Shown piece by piece: positions 13,406 through 21,225 of a DNA stretch of 27,468 bases; position 1 is the first letter of the stretch, and each line of letters begins with the position of its first letter. Below the pieces are notes generated by a model. The model was not told where the DNA came from and did not search any database. It saw nothing but the letters and a program-made list of their open reading frames with translations. This DNA comes from Pseudomonadota bacterium (lineage in GTDB: Bacteria > Pseudomonadota > Alphaproteobacteria > Sphingomonadales > Sphingomonadaceae). The stretch spans positions 1-27,468 of the forward strand of contig JAFAEZ010000105.1 of NCBI GenBank assembly GCA_023423775.1, read 5' to 3'. The position numbers were made by a program, and so were the translations under genes.

Positions 13406-14240
13406 GACGTTCCGGCTGCTGGGTCCCTCGGCAACGCTGGATCCCCGCATCAATGCGTATCGCCGCGATCTCGCGGATGTCGCACTGGCCGGAAGGCTGT
13501 TCGCCCCCCATTACGTCCAGCCGATGAACCGGGCCTGCGGCATCCGCCCTGCGATGATCCGGGGGCGGCCCGACGCCGACAGTCCGCCGACTTCCGAACT
13601 GCTTCCCGGGGAGGAATTCGCGGTCCTCGAGATTTCCGGTCATTGGGCATGGGGCTATAGCCGCCACGACCATTATGTCGGCTATGTCGAAGTGATCGAA
13701 CTGACCGACCCCGTGCCGGCGACCCACGTCGTGGCTGCCGCCTCGGCGCCGATCCTGGCGGATGCCGATCTCCACGCGGCGCAGCTTGCCAGCCTTCCCT
13801 TGGGCTCTCGCATCGCGGGCCACGAAAGCCACGGCTTCCTGGCCACCGACAGCGGCTTCGTCCCCTTCACCCATGTCCGCGAAGTGGGCGCGTTCGAGCA
13901 TGATCCGGTCGCGGTCGCCGAACGGCTCCTTGGCTCGCCCTATCTGCTCGGCGGGCGCACCTCGACCGGCATCGATTGCTCGGGTCTGGTCCAGGTGTCG
14001 CACGGCCTGTGCGGCATCCGCACGCCCCGCGACAGCGACCAGCAGCGCGCACTCGGCCAGGAATTGGCCGGCGACGCGCCGCTGCAGCGCGGCGACCTCA
14101 TCTTCTTCGAAGGCCATGTCGGCATGATGCAGGGCCCCGACCAGCTGATTCACGCCACCGGGCACCATGGCAAGACAGTGAGCGAGCCGCTCGCCGAGGT
14201 CGCCCGACGCACGGCGATCGTCGGCCGCCGCCGCCTCTAG
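13320..14240 (+). CDS. NlpC/P60 (C40) family cell-wall endopeptidase with SH3-like domains
   Basis: 306-aa peptidoglycan hydrolase. The start is assigned to TTG at 13320, since AGGA lies 5 nt before it and no ATG or GTG occurs in the plausible N-terminal part; ETFRLLGPSATLDPRINAYRRDLADVALAG then follows as the conserved beginning. SH3-like segments occupy about 70-190 (ELLPGEEFAVLEISGHWAWGY, GFVPFTHV). The catalytic domain shows TGIDCSG with Cys220, then GHVGM with His266 and LIHAT with His278, a full Cys-His-His set. It should cut the gamma-D-Glu-diaminopimelate bond. No signal peptide is visible, so export is unexplained. It is nested in the end of marR by 86 nt in another frame. Confidence 0.88.
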   Translation: MTASNAISSTTAQAGNPAKNAASSSNRAETFRLLGPSATLDPRINAYRRDLADVALAGRLFAPHYVQPMNRACGIRPAMIRGRPDADSPPTSELLPGEEFAVLEISGHWAWGYSRHDHYVGYVEVIELTDPVPATHVVAAASAPILADADLHAAQLASLPLGSRIAGHESHGFLATDSGFVPFTHVREVGAFEHDPVAVAERLLGSPYLLGGRTSTGIDCSGLVQVSHGLCGIRTPRDSDQQRALGQELAGDAPLQRGDLIFFEGHVGMMQGPDQLIHATGHHGKTVSEPLAEVARRTAIVGRRRL

Positions 14241-14299
14241 CAATTGCATTCCGCATCCGAAACGAGCACTCTCCTGGCTGTCTCATGGGGAGAGAGAAG

Positions 14300-14740
14300 A
14301 TGCTGGAACCCGCCGTTTCGCGGCCGCCGACTCATTATTGGGTCGCCGCCGGGCTGGCCTTGGTCTGGGAGCTGATCGGGGTCGCGTCCTACCTGATGCA
14401 GGCCTATGGCGGCGGGCCCGCCATGCAGGCCGACATGAGCGACGCGCAGCGCACGCTGCAGGCATCGATGCCGGCCTGGGTGATGGGCGCGTTTGCAATC
14501 GCCGTTTTCACCGGCCTGCTGGGTGCGATCGGGCTGCTGGTGCGCAAGCGCTGGGCCGGACCGGCCTTCATCGTGTCTTTACTCGGAGCGCTTGCGCAGT
14601 TCGCCTGGGTCTTTCTGGTCGGCGACGCCATCGCCCTGCTCGGCCCCAGCGCCGCGATCCTGCCGGCCTGCATCATCCTCGTCGGGGTCGTTCTTGTCTG
14701 GTTCGCCCGCAAGGCCGAGCGGAAGGGCTGGCTCAGCTAG
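14300..14740 (+). CDS. small integral membrane protein, four predicted helices
   Basis: 146-aa protein with four hydrophobic segments (about 15-38, 62-87, 95-115, 118-138). The start is the ATG of MLEPAVSRPPTHYW, preceded by GGGGAG at 7 nt; an ATG five codons upstream has no such site. The layout, with HYWVAAGLALVWELIGVASYLMQ, then an Asp/Gln-rich loop, then MPAWVMGAFAIAVFTGLLGAIGLL, resembles a family of sphingomonad hypothetical membrane proteins sometimes labelled 'sugar transporter' without proof. It converges with mltG with only one base between stops. Function unknown. Confidence 0.8.
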   Translation: MLEPAVSRPPTHYWVAAGLALVWELIGVASYLMQAYGGGPAMQADMSDAQRTLQASMPAWVMGAFAIAVFTGLLGAIGLLVRKRWAGPAFIVSLLGALAQFAWVFLVGDAIALLGPSAAILPACIILVGVVLVWFARKAERKGWLS

Positions 14741-14741
14741 G

Positions 14742-15710
14742 CTACATCTCGCCGCGCGCGCGGCGGATGGCGAACCACTTGCGCACGTTGGCATTATGCT
14801 CGTCCAGCGTGTTGGCGAAGACGTGCCCGCCGGTCCCGTCGGCGACGAAATAGAGCGCCTTGGTCGGCTCGGGATCGAGCACGGCCGCGATCGATTCGCG
14901 GCCCGGATTGGCGATCGGGCCAATCGGCATGCCGGCCATGGAATAAGTATTGTAGCCGTTCTTCGCGCGCAGCTCCGAGCGCAGGATGCGGCGGCCGAGC
15001 GGCTTGCCTTTGGTGATCGGGTAGATGACGGTTGGGTCAGCCTGGAGCGGCATTCCGGTCCGGATCCGGTTCGAATAGACGCCCGCGATCATCCGCCGCT
15101 CGGACGGCTTGGCCGTCTCCTTCTCGACGATCGAGGCCAGGGTCAGCGCGTCATGCTTGCTGGTGACGACCGCATGCGGCTTGCGCTTCGCCCACAGCGC
15201 GTCGAGCTCCTTGGTCATCGCCGCCTGCATCCGCTGCAGCACCTCTGCGCGAGTCTCTCCGCGCTGGTAGCTGTAGCTGTCGGGCAGCACGGACCCTTCC
15301 TCCGGCACGGCGATGTCCCCGGTGAGGGTCGGCGCAGCCATCAGCCGCTCGTAGACGAGGATCGAAGGCAGGCCTTCGGGCACCGCCACGAAGCGCTGCA
15401 AGGTCTTGCCGCTCTGCAGCAGGCGCAACACTTCGGACGGGCTCGCTTTGGCCGGGAATTCATATTCGCCGGCCTGGATCGGTTCATCGCCACCGAACAA
15501 TTTCGCCTGCAGCAGGAAGCGATCGGCCGAGCCGAGCACGCCGGCCTGCTCCAGCGTGTCCGCCGCCTTGGCGAGACTCGAGCCTGGCGCGATCAGGACC
15601 GGCACCGGCTTTGCGGCCGGACCGGGACTCGTCCAGCCGCTGAGGAAGAAGCCGCCCACGACCAGCAGCAAAACTGCCAGCAGCAGGCCAAGGGCGACCA
15701 GCTTCTTCAT
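14742..15710 (-). CDS. mltG: endolytic murein transglycosylase MltG
   Basis: 322-aa inner-membrane-anchored lytic transglycosylase thought to terminate nascent glycan strands. One N-terminal helix (2-24) is followed by a LysM-like region (35-100: VLIAPGSSLAKAADTLEQAGVL), then the YceG domain with PEGLPSILVYERL, LPDSYSY and LASIVEKET, where the first Glu (196) matches the catalytic residue. Later come AGVYSNRIRTGMPLQADPTVIY, YNTYSMAGMPIGPIANPG and ALYFVADGTGGHVFANTLDEHN. It starts 3 nt after the fabF stop, so the two are cotranscribed. Confidence 0.94.
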   Translation of the reverse strand: MKKLVALGLLLAVLLLVVGGFFLSGWTSPGPAAKPVPVLIAPGSSLAKAADTLEQAGVLGSADRFLLQAKLFGGDEPIQAGEYEFPAKASPSEVLRLLQSGKTLQRFVAVPEGLPSILVYERLMAAPTLTGDIAVPEEGSVLPDSYSYQRGETRAEVLQRMQAAMTKELDALWAKRKPHAVVTSKHDALTLASIVEKETAKPSERRMIAGVYSNRIRTGMPLQADPTVIYPITKGKPLGRRILRSELRAKNGYNTYSMAGMPIGPIANPGRESIAAVLDPEPTKALYFVADGTGGHVFANTLDEHNANVRKWFAIRRARGEM

Positions 15711-15713
15711 GCG

Positions 15714-16973
15714 TCAGAGCGCCCGCATCACCAGGCTGGCATTGGTGCCGCCGAAGCCGAAGCTGTTGTTGACGACGGCGCGAACGCGGCGCTCCTTGGC
15801 GACGTGGGGGACGAGGTCGACGCCGACCGTGCCCTCGCTCGGGTTGTCGAGGTTGAGCGTCGGCGGGACGATCTGGTCGCGCAGCGCGAGGATGCAGAAG
15901 ATCGCCTCGACGGCGCCGGCACCGCCAAGCAGGTGACCGATCGCAGACTTGGTCGAGCTCATCGACAGCTCGCCGACATGGTTACCGAACAGGCGGCGAA
16001 CCGCGCCGAGCTCGAGCTCGTCGCCGAGCGGAGTCGAGGTGCCATGGGCGTTGATATAGTCGATGTCGGCCAGGTCGAGGCCCGAGCGCTTGATCGCGTT
16101 GGCCATCGCCCGATAGCCGCCGGCGCCTTTGGGATGCGGGGCGGTGACGTGATAGGCGTCGCCCGACATGCCGTAGCCGACCAGTTCGGCGTAGATTTTC
16201 GCGCCGCGCGCCTTGGCGCGCTCATATTCCTCGAGCACGACGACGCCGGCGCCCTCGCCCATGACGAAGCCGTCGCGGTCCTTGTCATAGGGACGCGAGG
16301 CGCGCTCCGGCTGGTCGTTGAAATTGGTCGAAAGCGCGCGCGCTTGGGCGAAGCCGGCAATGCCGAGCGGGCACAGGGCGCTCTCAGCGCCGCCGGCCAG
16401 CATCACGTCGGCATCGTCGAGCGCGATCATGCGCGCCGCATCGCCGATCGAATGGGCGCCGGTCGAGCAGGCGGTGACGACCGCATGGTTCGGGCCCATC
16501 AGGCCATATTTGATCGAGACCTGGCCCGAGATCAGGTTGATCAGCCGGCCGTGGACGAAATGCGGGCTGACGCGGCGCGGGCCCTTTTCGTGGAGGACGA
16601 TCGATTCCTTCTCGATGCCGGGAAGGCCGCCGATGCCCGACCCGATCGAGACGCCGGCGCGGTAGCGCTGCTCCTCGGTCATGTCGGTGAGGCCGGCATC
16701 TTCGAGCGCCTGGCCGGCGGCATCGATGCCGTAGACGATGAACGGATCGACCTGGCGCTGGACCTTGTGGTCGACGCGCTTGTTCGGATCGAAGCCATAT
16801 TCATGCTCGGGCGGCTTCACCTCGCAGGCGACCTGGCAGGCATAATCGGCGGGATCGAAGCGGGTGATCCGGGTCGCGCCGCTCTTCGACGCGATGATGT
16901 TCTTCCAGCTCGTCTCGACGTCGGAGCCGAGGGGGGTGACAAGCCCGAGACCGGTGACAACTACGCGGCGCAT
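15714..16973 (-). CDS. fabF: beta-ketoacyl-[acyl-carrier-protein] synthase II FabF
   Basis: 419-aa condensing enzyme of fatty-acid elongation. The start is the ATG of MRRVVVTGLGLVTPLG, with AGGAG 7 nt upstream; the open frame extends nine codons further but without a site. The catalytic set is Cys169 in VTACSTGAHSIG, His310 in NAHGTSTPLGD and His347 in SAIGHLLGGAGAVE, with Lys342 in the same helix. The C-terminus NNSFGFGGTNASL is the family gate loop. It lies downstream of acpP, with a terminator-like hairpin between them that ends about 27 nt before its start. Confidence 0.96.
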   Translation of the reverse strand: MRRVVVTGLGLVTPLGSDVETSWKNIIASKSGATRITRFDPADYACQVACEVKPPEHEYGFDPNKRVDHKVQRQVDPFIVYGIDAAGQALEDAGLTDMTEEQRYRAGVSIGSGIGGLPGIEKESIVLHEKGPRRVSPHFVHGRLINLISGQVSIKYGLMGPNHAVVTACSTGAHSIGDAARMIALDDADVMLAGGAESALCPLGIAGFAQARALSTNFNDQPERASRPYDKDRDGFVMGEGAGVVVLEEYERAKARGAKIYAELVGYGMSGDAYHVTAPHPKGAGGYRAMANAIKRSGLDLADIDYINAHGTSTPLGDELELGAVRRLFGNHVGELSMSSTKSAIGHLLGGAGAVEAIFCILALRDQIVPPTLNLDNPSEGTVGVDLVPHVAKERRVRAVVNNSFGFGGTNASLVMRAL

Positions 16974-16998
16974 TCGGAAACTCCTGTGATATTCAGAC

Positions 16999-17031
16999 AA
17001 AAACGGCCCCCCGGCCTTGGACGGGGAGCCG
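16999..17031 (-). terminator. intrinsic terminator between acpP and fabF
   Basis: On the minus-strand transcript, cggctccccg (17031-17022) pairs with cggggggccg (17013-17004) over 10 bp with one G-U pair and an 8-nt loop, followed directly by five U's (17003-16999). It comes about 50 nt after the acpP stop and about 27 nt before the fabF start, so it probably attenuates transcription into fabF. Confidence 0.75.
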
Positions 17032-17082
17032 CTTTGAAACTACGGCTCGATCACCACCGGGCCGGCGCCGTAGCCATGGGGC

Positions 17083-17319
17083 TTAGCCCTTGTTCGCCTC
17101 GATATAGTCGATCGCGTCCTTGACCGTGGCGATCTTCTCGGCCGCGTCGTCGGGAATTTCGACGCCGAACTCTTCCTCGAAGGCCATGACCAGCTCGACG
17201 ATGTCGAGGCTGTCGGCGCCCAGGTCGTCGATGAAGCTCGCTTCTTCGGTGACCTTCTCGGCTTCGACGCCCAGATGCTCGACGACAATCTTCTTAACGC
17301 GCTCGGCGGTCTCGCTCAT
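17083..17319 (-). CDS. acpP: acyl carrier protein AcpP
   Basis: 78-aa acidic four-helix protein that carries the growing acyl chain on 4'-phosphopantetheine. The attachment site is Ser37 in LGADSLDIVELVMAFEEEFG, the canonical ACP signature, followed by VEIPDDAAEKIATVKDAIDYI. Length is normal. A GGAAGG lies 7 nt upstream of the ATG. It sits between fabG (95 nt upstream) and fabF (109 nt downstream), the standard order, and a terminator hairpin follows it, as expected for a gene needed in excess of its neighbours. Confidence 0.97.
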   Translation of the reverse strand: MSETAERVKKIVVEHLGVEAEKVTEEASFIDDLGADSLDIVELVMAFEEEFGVEIPDDAAEKIATVKDAIDYIEANKG

Positions 17320-17414
17320 ATTCTAGCCTTCCCTAGGGTTTGTTTGTGTTCGCCCTAGCCGCTCCCAGCCCGCGCTGGCAAGTGGCCGTTCGTTCAGTTC
17401 GCGCGTGAAACGCC

Positions 17415-18155
17415 TTACAACATCGCCATGCCGCCGTTCACGTGCAGGGTCTGGCCCGTCACGTAAGCGGCTTCGCGGCTCGCCAGATAGACGGCCGCGG
17501 CGGCGACGTCCTGACCCTCGCCCAGCTTACCCGCCGGGATGCGGCCAAGCAAAGCTTCCTTTTGCGCGTCCGGCAGCGCGTCGGTCATCGGCGAGGCGAT
17601 GAAGCCCGGCGCGATGCAATTGACGGTGATGCCGCGGCTGGCGACTTCCTGGGCCAGCGCCTTCGACATGCCGACGAGGCCGGCCTTGGACGCGGCATAA
17701 TTGGCCTGGCCGGGATTGCCGGTCGCGCCGACCACTGAGGTCACCGAGATGATGCGGCCATGCTTGGCGCGCATCATCGGCTTCATCGCTGCGCGGGCGA
17801 GCCGGAAGGCGGCCTCGAGGTTGATACGGATCACATCGGACCATTCATCGTCCTTCATCCGCATCGCCAGATTGTCGCGGGTGACGCCGGCATTGTTGAT
17901 CAGGATGTCGAGCTTGCCGCCCAGCGCCTCGACCGCCTGCGGCACGAGCGCGTCGACCGCAGCCGCGTCCGACAGGTTGCAGGGCAGGATGACGTGATCG
18001 CCGCCGAGTTCGGCCTGCACCTTCTTCAGCGCTTCCTCGCGCGTTCCCGACAAGGCGACGCGCGCGCCGTGATTGGCCAGCGCCTTCGCCACCGCCGACC
18101 CGATGCCCCCCGAAGCGCCGGTCACCAGCGCCGTCATTCCCGAAAGATCGAACAT
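17415..18155 (-). CDS. fabG: 3-oxoacyl-[acyl-carrier-protein] reductase FabG
   Basis: 246-aa short-chain dehydrogenase that reduces beta-ketoacyl-ACP with NADPH. The start is the ATG of MFDLSGMTALVTG, with AGGAG about 6 nt upstream. It shows TGASGGIG (12-19), NNAG (87-90), Asn112, Ser140 in ISVTS, and the YxxxK pair Tyr153/Lys157. GPSI-type tail ending YVTGQTLHVNGGMAML is typical of FabG. Placement between fabD and acpP supports the specific assignment over other SDRs. Confidence 0.95.
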   Translation of the reverse strand: MFDLSGMTALVTGASGGIGSAVAKALANHGARVALSGTREEALKKVQAELGGDHVILPCNLSDAAAVDALVPQAVEALGGKLDILINNAGVTRDNLAMRMKDDEWSDVIRINLEAAFRLARAAMKPMMRAKHGRIISVTSVVGATGNPGQANYAASKAGLVGMSKALAQEVASRGITVNCIAPGFIASPMTDALPDAQKEALLGRIPAGKLGEGQDVAAAAVYLASREAAYVTGQTLHVNGGMAML

Positions 18156-18195
18156 ATTCTTCTCCTGCTTCCACATCCCGCGCGCGCGAGCGGAG

Positions 18196-19116
18196 TTAGA
18201 TTTCCTTCACCAGGGCTTCGATGTCGTCCATCGAGACGACGCTGGTCGTTTTCGCGTCCGGCGCAATGCGCTTCACCATCGGCGAGAGCACCTTGCCGCC
18301 GAACTCGACGAAATGGGTCACGCCCGCCTCCGCCATCGCGGCGACGCTCTCGCGCCAGCGCACCATGCCGGTGACCTGCTCGACGAGCAGGCGGCGGATC
18401 TCGGCGGGGTCGCCCGTGGGCGCGGCCGTCACGTTGGCGAAGACCGGCACCACCGGCGGGCGAAGATTGGCCCCGGCTAGGGCTTCGGCCATCGCGTCCG
18501 CGGCGGGCTGCATCAATGGGCAGTGGAACGGCGCCGACACCGGCAGCAGCAAGGCGCGCTTGGCGCCCCTGGCCTTGGCGATCTCGAGCGAGCGCTCGAC
18601 CGCCCCCTTGTGGCCGGACACGACGACCTGACTGGGGTCGTTGTCGTTGGCGACAGTGCAGACCTCGCCCTGCGCCGCTTCCTCCGCGACCGCCTGTGCC
18701 GCTTCCAGCCCGAGCCCCAGCAATGCCGCCATCGCCCCCTCGCCGACCGGCACCGCCGCCTGCATTGCGCGGCCGCGCAGCTTCAGCAGCCGCGCCGTCG
18801 TGGCGAGGTCGAACGCCTCGGCCGCGCACAAAGCCGAATATTCGCCGAGGCTGTGCCCCGCGACGAAGTCGGCTTTGTCGAGCGCGATCCCTGACACGCG
18901 CAAAGTCGCGACCGCGTTGGCCATGATCGCCGGCTGGGCGTTCTCAGTCAGCGTCAGATCCTCGATCGGACCTTCGGCCATCAGCCGCGAGAGTTTCTGG
19001 CCGAGCGCGTCGTCCACTTCCTCGAATACGGCGCGCGCGATATTGCTCGCCTCGGCGAGTGCGCGGCCCATGCCGACTGCCTGGCTCCCTTGGCCCGGGA
19101 ATATGAATGCGCGCAT
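18196..19116 (-). CDS. fabD: malonyl-CoA:ACP transacylase FabD
   Basis: 306-aa enzyme that loads malonyl groups on ACP. The start is the ATG of MRAFIFPGQGSQ, 5 nt after a perfect AGGAGG; the frame is open for 56 codons upstream but the family N-terminus begins here. GQGSQAVGMG (8-17) forms the oxyanion hole, the nucleophile is Ser89 in GHSLGEYSAL, and the catalytic His is in SAPFHCPLM (about residue 198). VFANVTA and the C-terminal VEFGGKVLSPMVKRI are also typical. It is the first gene of the minus-strand fab unit and divergent from the ribosomal operon. Confidence 0.95.
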   Translation of the reverse strand: MRAFIFPGQGSQAVGMGRALAEASNIARAVFEEVDDALGQKLSRLMAEGPIEDLTLTENAQPAIMANAVATLRVSGIALDKADFVAGHSLGEYSALCAAEAFDLATTARLLKLRGRAMQAAVPVGEGAMAALLGLGLEAAQAVAEEAAQGEVCTVANDNDPSQVVVSGHKGAVERSLEIAKARGAKRALLLPVSAPFHCPLMQPAADAMAEALAGANLRPPVVPVFANVTAAPTGDPAEIRRLLVEQVTGMVRWRESVAAMAEAGVTHFVEFGGKVLSPMVKRIAPDAKTTSVVSMDDIEALVKEI

Positions 19117-19323
19117 ATTGTCCTCCTGTTGGGGCGGCTGGTAAGCCAAGGCTCCGGCGAAGCGCAAGCCGCCCTTGCTTTTTGCAGTCCGTTCGGCCAA
19201 TAGCCGCGCATCCGGGGCGGAGAGCACGACTCTTCGGCCCCGGTTTGCATTTGATTGAGACGACAGCCGGAGGGGCGTCCGCATGGTGCGGCGTCAGCGA
19301 TCGGCCAACATGAAGGACGCTAC
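19117..19323. promoter_or_regulatory. divergent promoter region, fabD versus rpsF
   Basis: The 207-bp spacer must drive both the fatty-acid operon and the ribosomal operon. A possible plus-strand -35 is TTGCTT near 19176, but its -10 partner is poor. A small hairpin, ccgca/tgcgg (19279-19283 with 19287-19291), lies about 33 nt before rpsF. S6:S18-binding leader RNAs are known upstream of rpsF in many bacteria; I cannot confirm that fold here. Confidence 0.4.
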
Positions 19324-19755
19324 ATGCCGCTTTACGAGCATGTTTTTCTCGCGCGTCAGGACCTGGCCCAAGCCCAGGTCGACGCGCTGGCGGAAACCGC
19401 CACCAAGATCATCGAAGACAATGGCGGCAAGGTCGTCAAGACCGAGACCTGGGGTCTCCGCAGCCTCGCCTACCGCATCCAGAAGAACCGCAAGGCGCAT
19501 TACGTCATGCTCGAGATCGACGCCCCGGCGCCGCTCGTCGCGGAGCTGGAGCGCCAGACCCAGATCAACGAAGACGTCGTCCGCTACATGACCATCAAGG
19601 TCGATGAGCACGAGGCTGGCCCGTCGGCGATGATGCGCCGCAACGAGCGCGACCGTGACGGCCGCGGCGATCGTGGTGACCGCGGCGACCGTGGTCCGCG
19701 TGGGGACCGCGGCGATCGCGCCCCGCGCGCCGACCGCGCGCAGACCGAAGCTTAA
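19324..19755 (+). CDS. rpsF: 30S ribosomal protein S6
   Basis: 143-aa S6, which binds S18 and 16S rRNA in the platform. The start is the ATG of MPLYEHVFLARQDLAQ, with AAGGA about 8 nt upstream. The S6 core covers residues 1-95 (KTETWGLRSLAYRIQKNRKAHY is the signature region, ending near INEDVVRYMTIKVDEHE). It is followed by a charged tail of about 45 residues with five RGD units (RGDRGDRGDRGPRGDRGD). Such Arg/Asp/Gly tails occur in some alphaproteobacterial S6 proteins. rpsR follows 18 nt later. Confidence 0.96.
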   Translation: MPLYEHVFLARQDLAQAQVDALAETATKIIEDNGGKVVKTETWGLRSLAYRIQKNRKAHYVMLEIDAPAPLVAELERQTQINEDVVRYMTIKVDEHEAGPSAMMRRNERDRDGRGDRGDRGDRGPRGDRGDRAPRADRAQTEA

Positions 19756-19773
19756 GAGAGGGATTCCAGCAAA

Positions 19774-19998
19774 ATGGCACGCCCGTTTTTCCGCCGCCGC
19801 AAAAGCTGCCCCTTCTCCGGCAACGATGCGCCCAAGATCGACTATAAGGACGTCCGCCTCCTCCAGGGCTTCGTCTCCGAGCGCGGCAAGATCGTTCCCA
19901 GCCGCATCACCGCCGTTTCGGCCAAGAAGCAGCGCGAGCTCGCCAAGGCGATCAAGCGCGCCCGGCATCTCGGCCTTCTCCCCTACGTCGTGAAATAA
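19774..19998 (+). CDS. rpsR: 30S ribosomal protein S18
   Basis: 74-aa S18. The N-terminus MARPFFRRRKSCPFSG is followed by IDYKDVRLLQGFVSERGKI, then KKQRELAKAIKRARHLGLLPY, the classical S18 pattern; the protein packs against S6. It lies between rpsF and rplI with 12 nt to the next ATG. Confidence 0.97.
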   Translation: MARPFFRRRKSCPFSGNDAPKIDYKDVRLLQGFVSERGKIVPSRITAVSAKKQRELAKAIKRARHLGLLPYVVK

Positions 19999-20010
19999 GG
20001 AGCAGGACCC

Positions 20011-20625
20011 ATGGACGTTATTCTGCTCGAACGGATCGAGAAGCTCGGCCACATCGGCGATGTGGTGAAGGTAAAGAACGGCTACGCCCGTAACTTCCTG
20101 CTTCCGAACGGCAAGGCGCTCCGCGCCAACGAAGCCAACCGCAAGGTCTTCGAAGCCAATCGCGCCAAGATCGAATCCGACAACGCCGCCCGCAAGTCGG
20201 TCGCCGAGAAGGAATCGAAGGACATCGAAGGCGTGACGGTTCAGCTGATCCGTCAGGCTTCGAACACCGGCCAGCTCTACGGTTCGGTTTCCGCCCGCGA
20301 CCTCGTCGAGGCGCTCGAGGCCGACAAGCACAAGGTGGCCAAGAGCCAGATCGTGCTCGACCGCCCGATCAAGGCGATCGGCATGCACGACGTCCGCGTC
20401 GCGCTCCACCCGGAGGTCTCGGTGACCATCCGCGTCAACGTCGCACGCTCGCCCGAAGAGGCCGAGCTGCAGGCGCAGGGCGTCGATGTCATGGCCGAGA
20501 TGTTCGAGAAGGACGAGGCCGGCTTCACCGAAGAGTATGACGCCAACGCCGAGCCCGGCACGATCGCTTCGGACGAAGCGCCCGCCGCCGAGGCCGAAGG
20601 CGAGACCGAGGAAGCCCAGGGCTAA
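20011..20625 (+). CDS. rplI: 50S ribosomal protein L9
   Basis: 204-aa L9. The N-terminal domain has MDVILLERIEKLGHIGDVVKVKNGYARNFLLP (L9 signature), followed by the long connecting helix and the C-terminal rRNA-binding domain (about 75-150, with IALHPEVSV-type end). About 50 extra residues (about 155-204) form an acidic, Glu/Ala-rich tail (AEAEGETEEAQG) absent from the roughly 150-residue E. coli protein. AGGAG stands before the ATG. Last gene of the operon, followed by a terminator. Confidence 0.96.
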   Translation: MDVILLERIEKLGHIGDVVKVKNGYARNFLLPNGKALRANEANRKVFEANRAKIESDNAARKSVAEKESKDIEGVTVQLIRQASNTGQLYGSVSARDLVEALEADKHKVAKSQIVLDRPIKAIGMHDVRVALHPEVSVTIRVNVARSPEEAELQAQGVDVMAEMFEKDEAGFTEEYDANAEPGTIASDEAPAAEAEGETEEAQG

Positions 20626-20652
20626 GCCCGAGCCTTCCGCTCAAACAGAATG

Positions 20653-20684
20653 GCCGCCGTTCCATCCGGGACGGCGGCTTTTCT
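20653..20684 (+). terminator. intrinsic terminator of the rpsF-rpsR-rplI operon
   Basis: gccgccgt (20653-20660) pairs with acggcggc (20671-20678) over 8 GC-rich base pairs, followed by TTTTCTTT. It begins 27 nt after the rplI stop. Confidence 0.88.
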
Positions 20685-20805
20685 TTGCCCGAATGAAACG
20701 CGTCGGAATGCTCCGCTTTGGGGCAGGCGCGGACGGGCGAAAGACACACCCCCTGCCCTCTGCTATAGAGGAGAAGATCGTGCGCCGCTTCGCCTGGAGG
20801 TGGAT

Positions 20806-21219
20806 ATGGGACGTCTCTGGATCGCCGCTCTGCCCCTGTTTCTCGCCGGCACGTCGCCGGCCGCCGCCGGTGACAGCGGATGGGGCTACTACCGTCCCTA
20901 TTCGAGCTACGCCCTGACCCTACCGCCGCGGTCCTGGGACGACGGCTTCTTCAGCCACAATCGCAGCCGCCTCGAGCGTTTCGCCGGCTATCGCGGCCCG
21001 CGTCTCTATCGGGAAACCGGCCGGGTCGAGGCCGGCAACCGGGCGGCGCATTTTGTCTACGATCGCTCCTATCCCTACGAATATGATCGCTATGGCGAGG
21101 ACGATTTCCAGGCTCATGACGATTATGAGGCCGACGACGGCGCGGCCGCCCCTGCCCGCTGCCGCGTACAATGGACCAATGGCGGCACGGTGCCGGTGCG
21201 GATCTGCTACGGCGGCTGA
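20806..21219 (+). CDS. small secreted Tyr/Asp-rich hypothetical protein
   Basis: 137-aa exported protein of unknown function. The start is the ATG of MGRLWIAALPLFLAG, 4 nt after GGAGGTGG; the frame is open upstream across the rplI terminator, which rules out the longer form. A signal peptide covers residues 1-22 (cleavage after AAA). The mature part has many Tyr, Arg and Asp residues (YYRPYSSY, YDRSYPYEYDRYGEDD), and two Cys near the C-terminus (ARCRVQW and RICYGG) could form a disulphide. The C-terminal CRVQWTNGGTVPVRICYGG looks like a small compact motif. It converges with the MFS gene. Confidence 0.7.
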   Translation: MGRLWIAALPLFLAGTSPAAAGDSGWGYYRPYSSYALTLPPRSWDDGFFSHNRSRLERFAGYRGPRLYRETGRVEAGNRAAHFVYDRSYPYEYDRYGEDDFQAHDDYEADDGAAAPARCRVQWTNGGTVPVRICYGG

Positions 21220-21225
21220 CCCGCC

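Noticed and set aside
14750..14765. 16-bp perfect GC palindrome near the mltG stop
   Set aside because: It encodes the Arg-rich end of MltG and has no T-run; it is likely the result of Arg/Ala codons in GC-rich DNA.
14493..17123. 876-codon open frame on the plus strand
   Set aside because: It runs antisense through mltG and fabF, both of which have complete catalytic motifs. The translation is rich in Arg, Asp and Ala without any domain, which is a typical GC-rich shadow frame.
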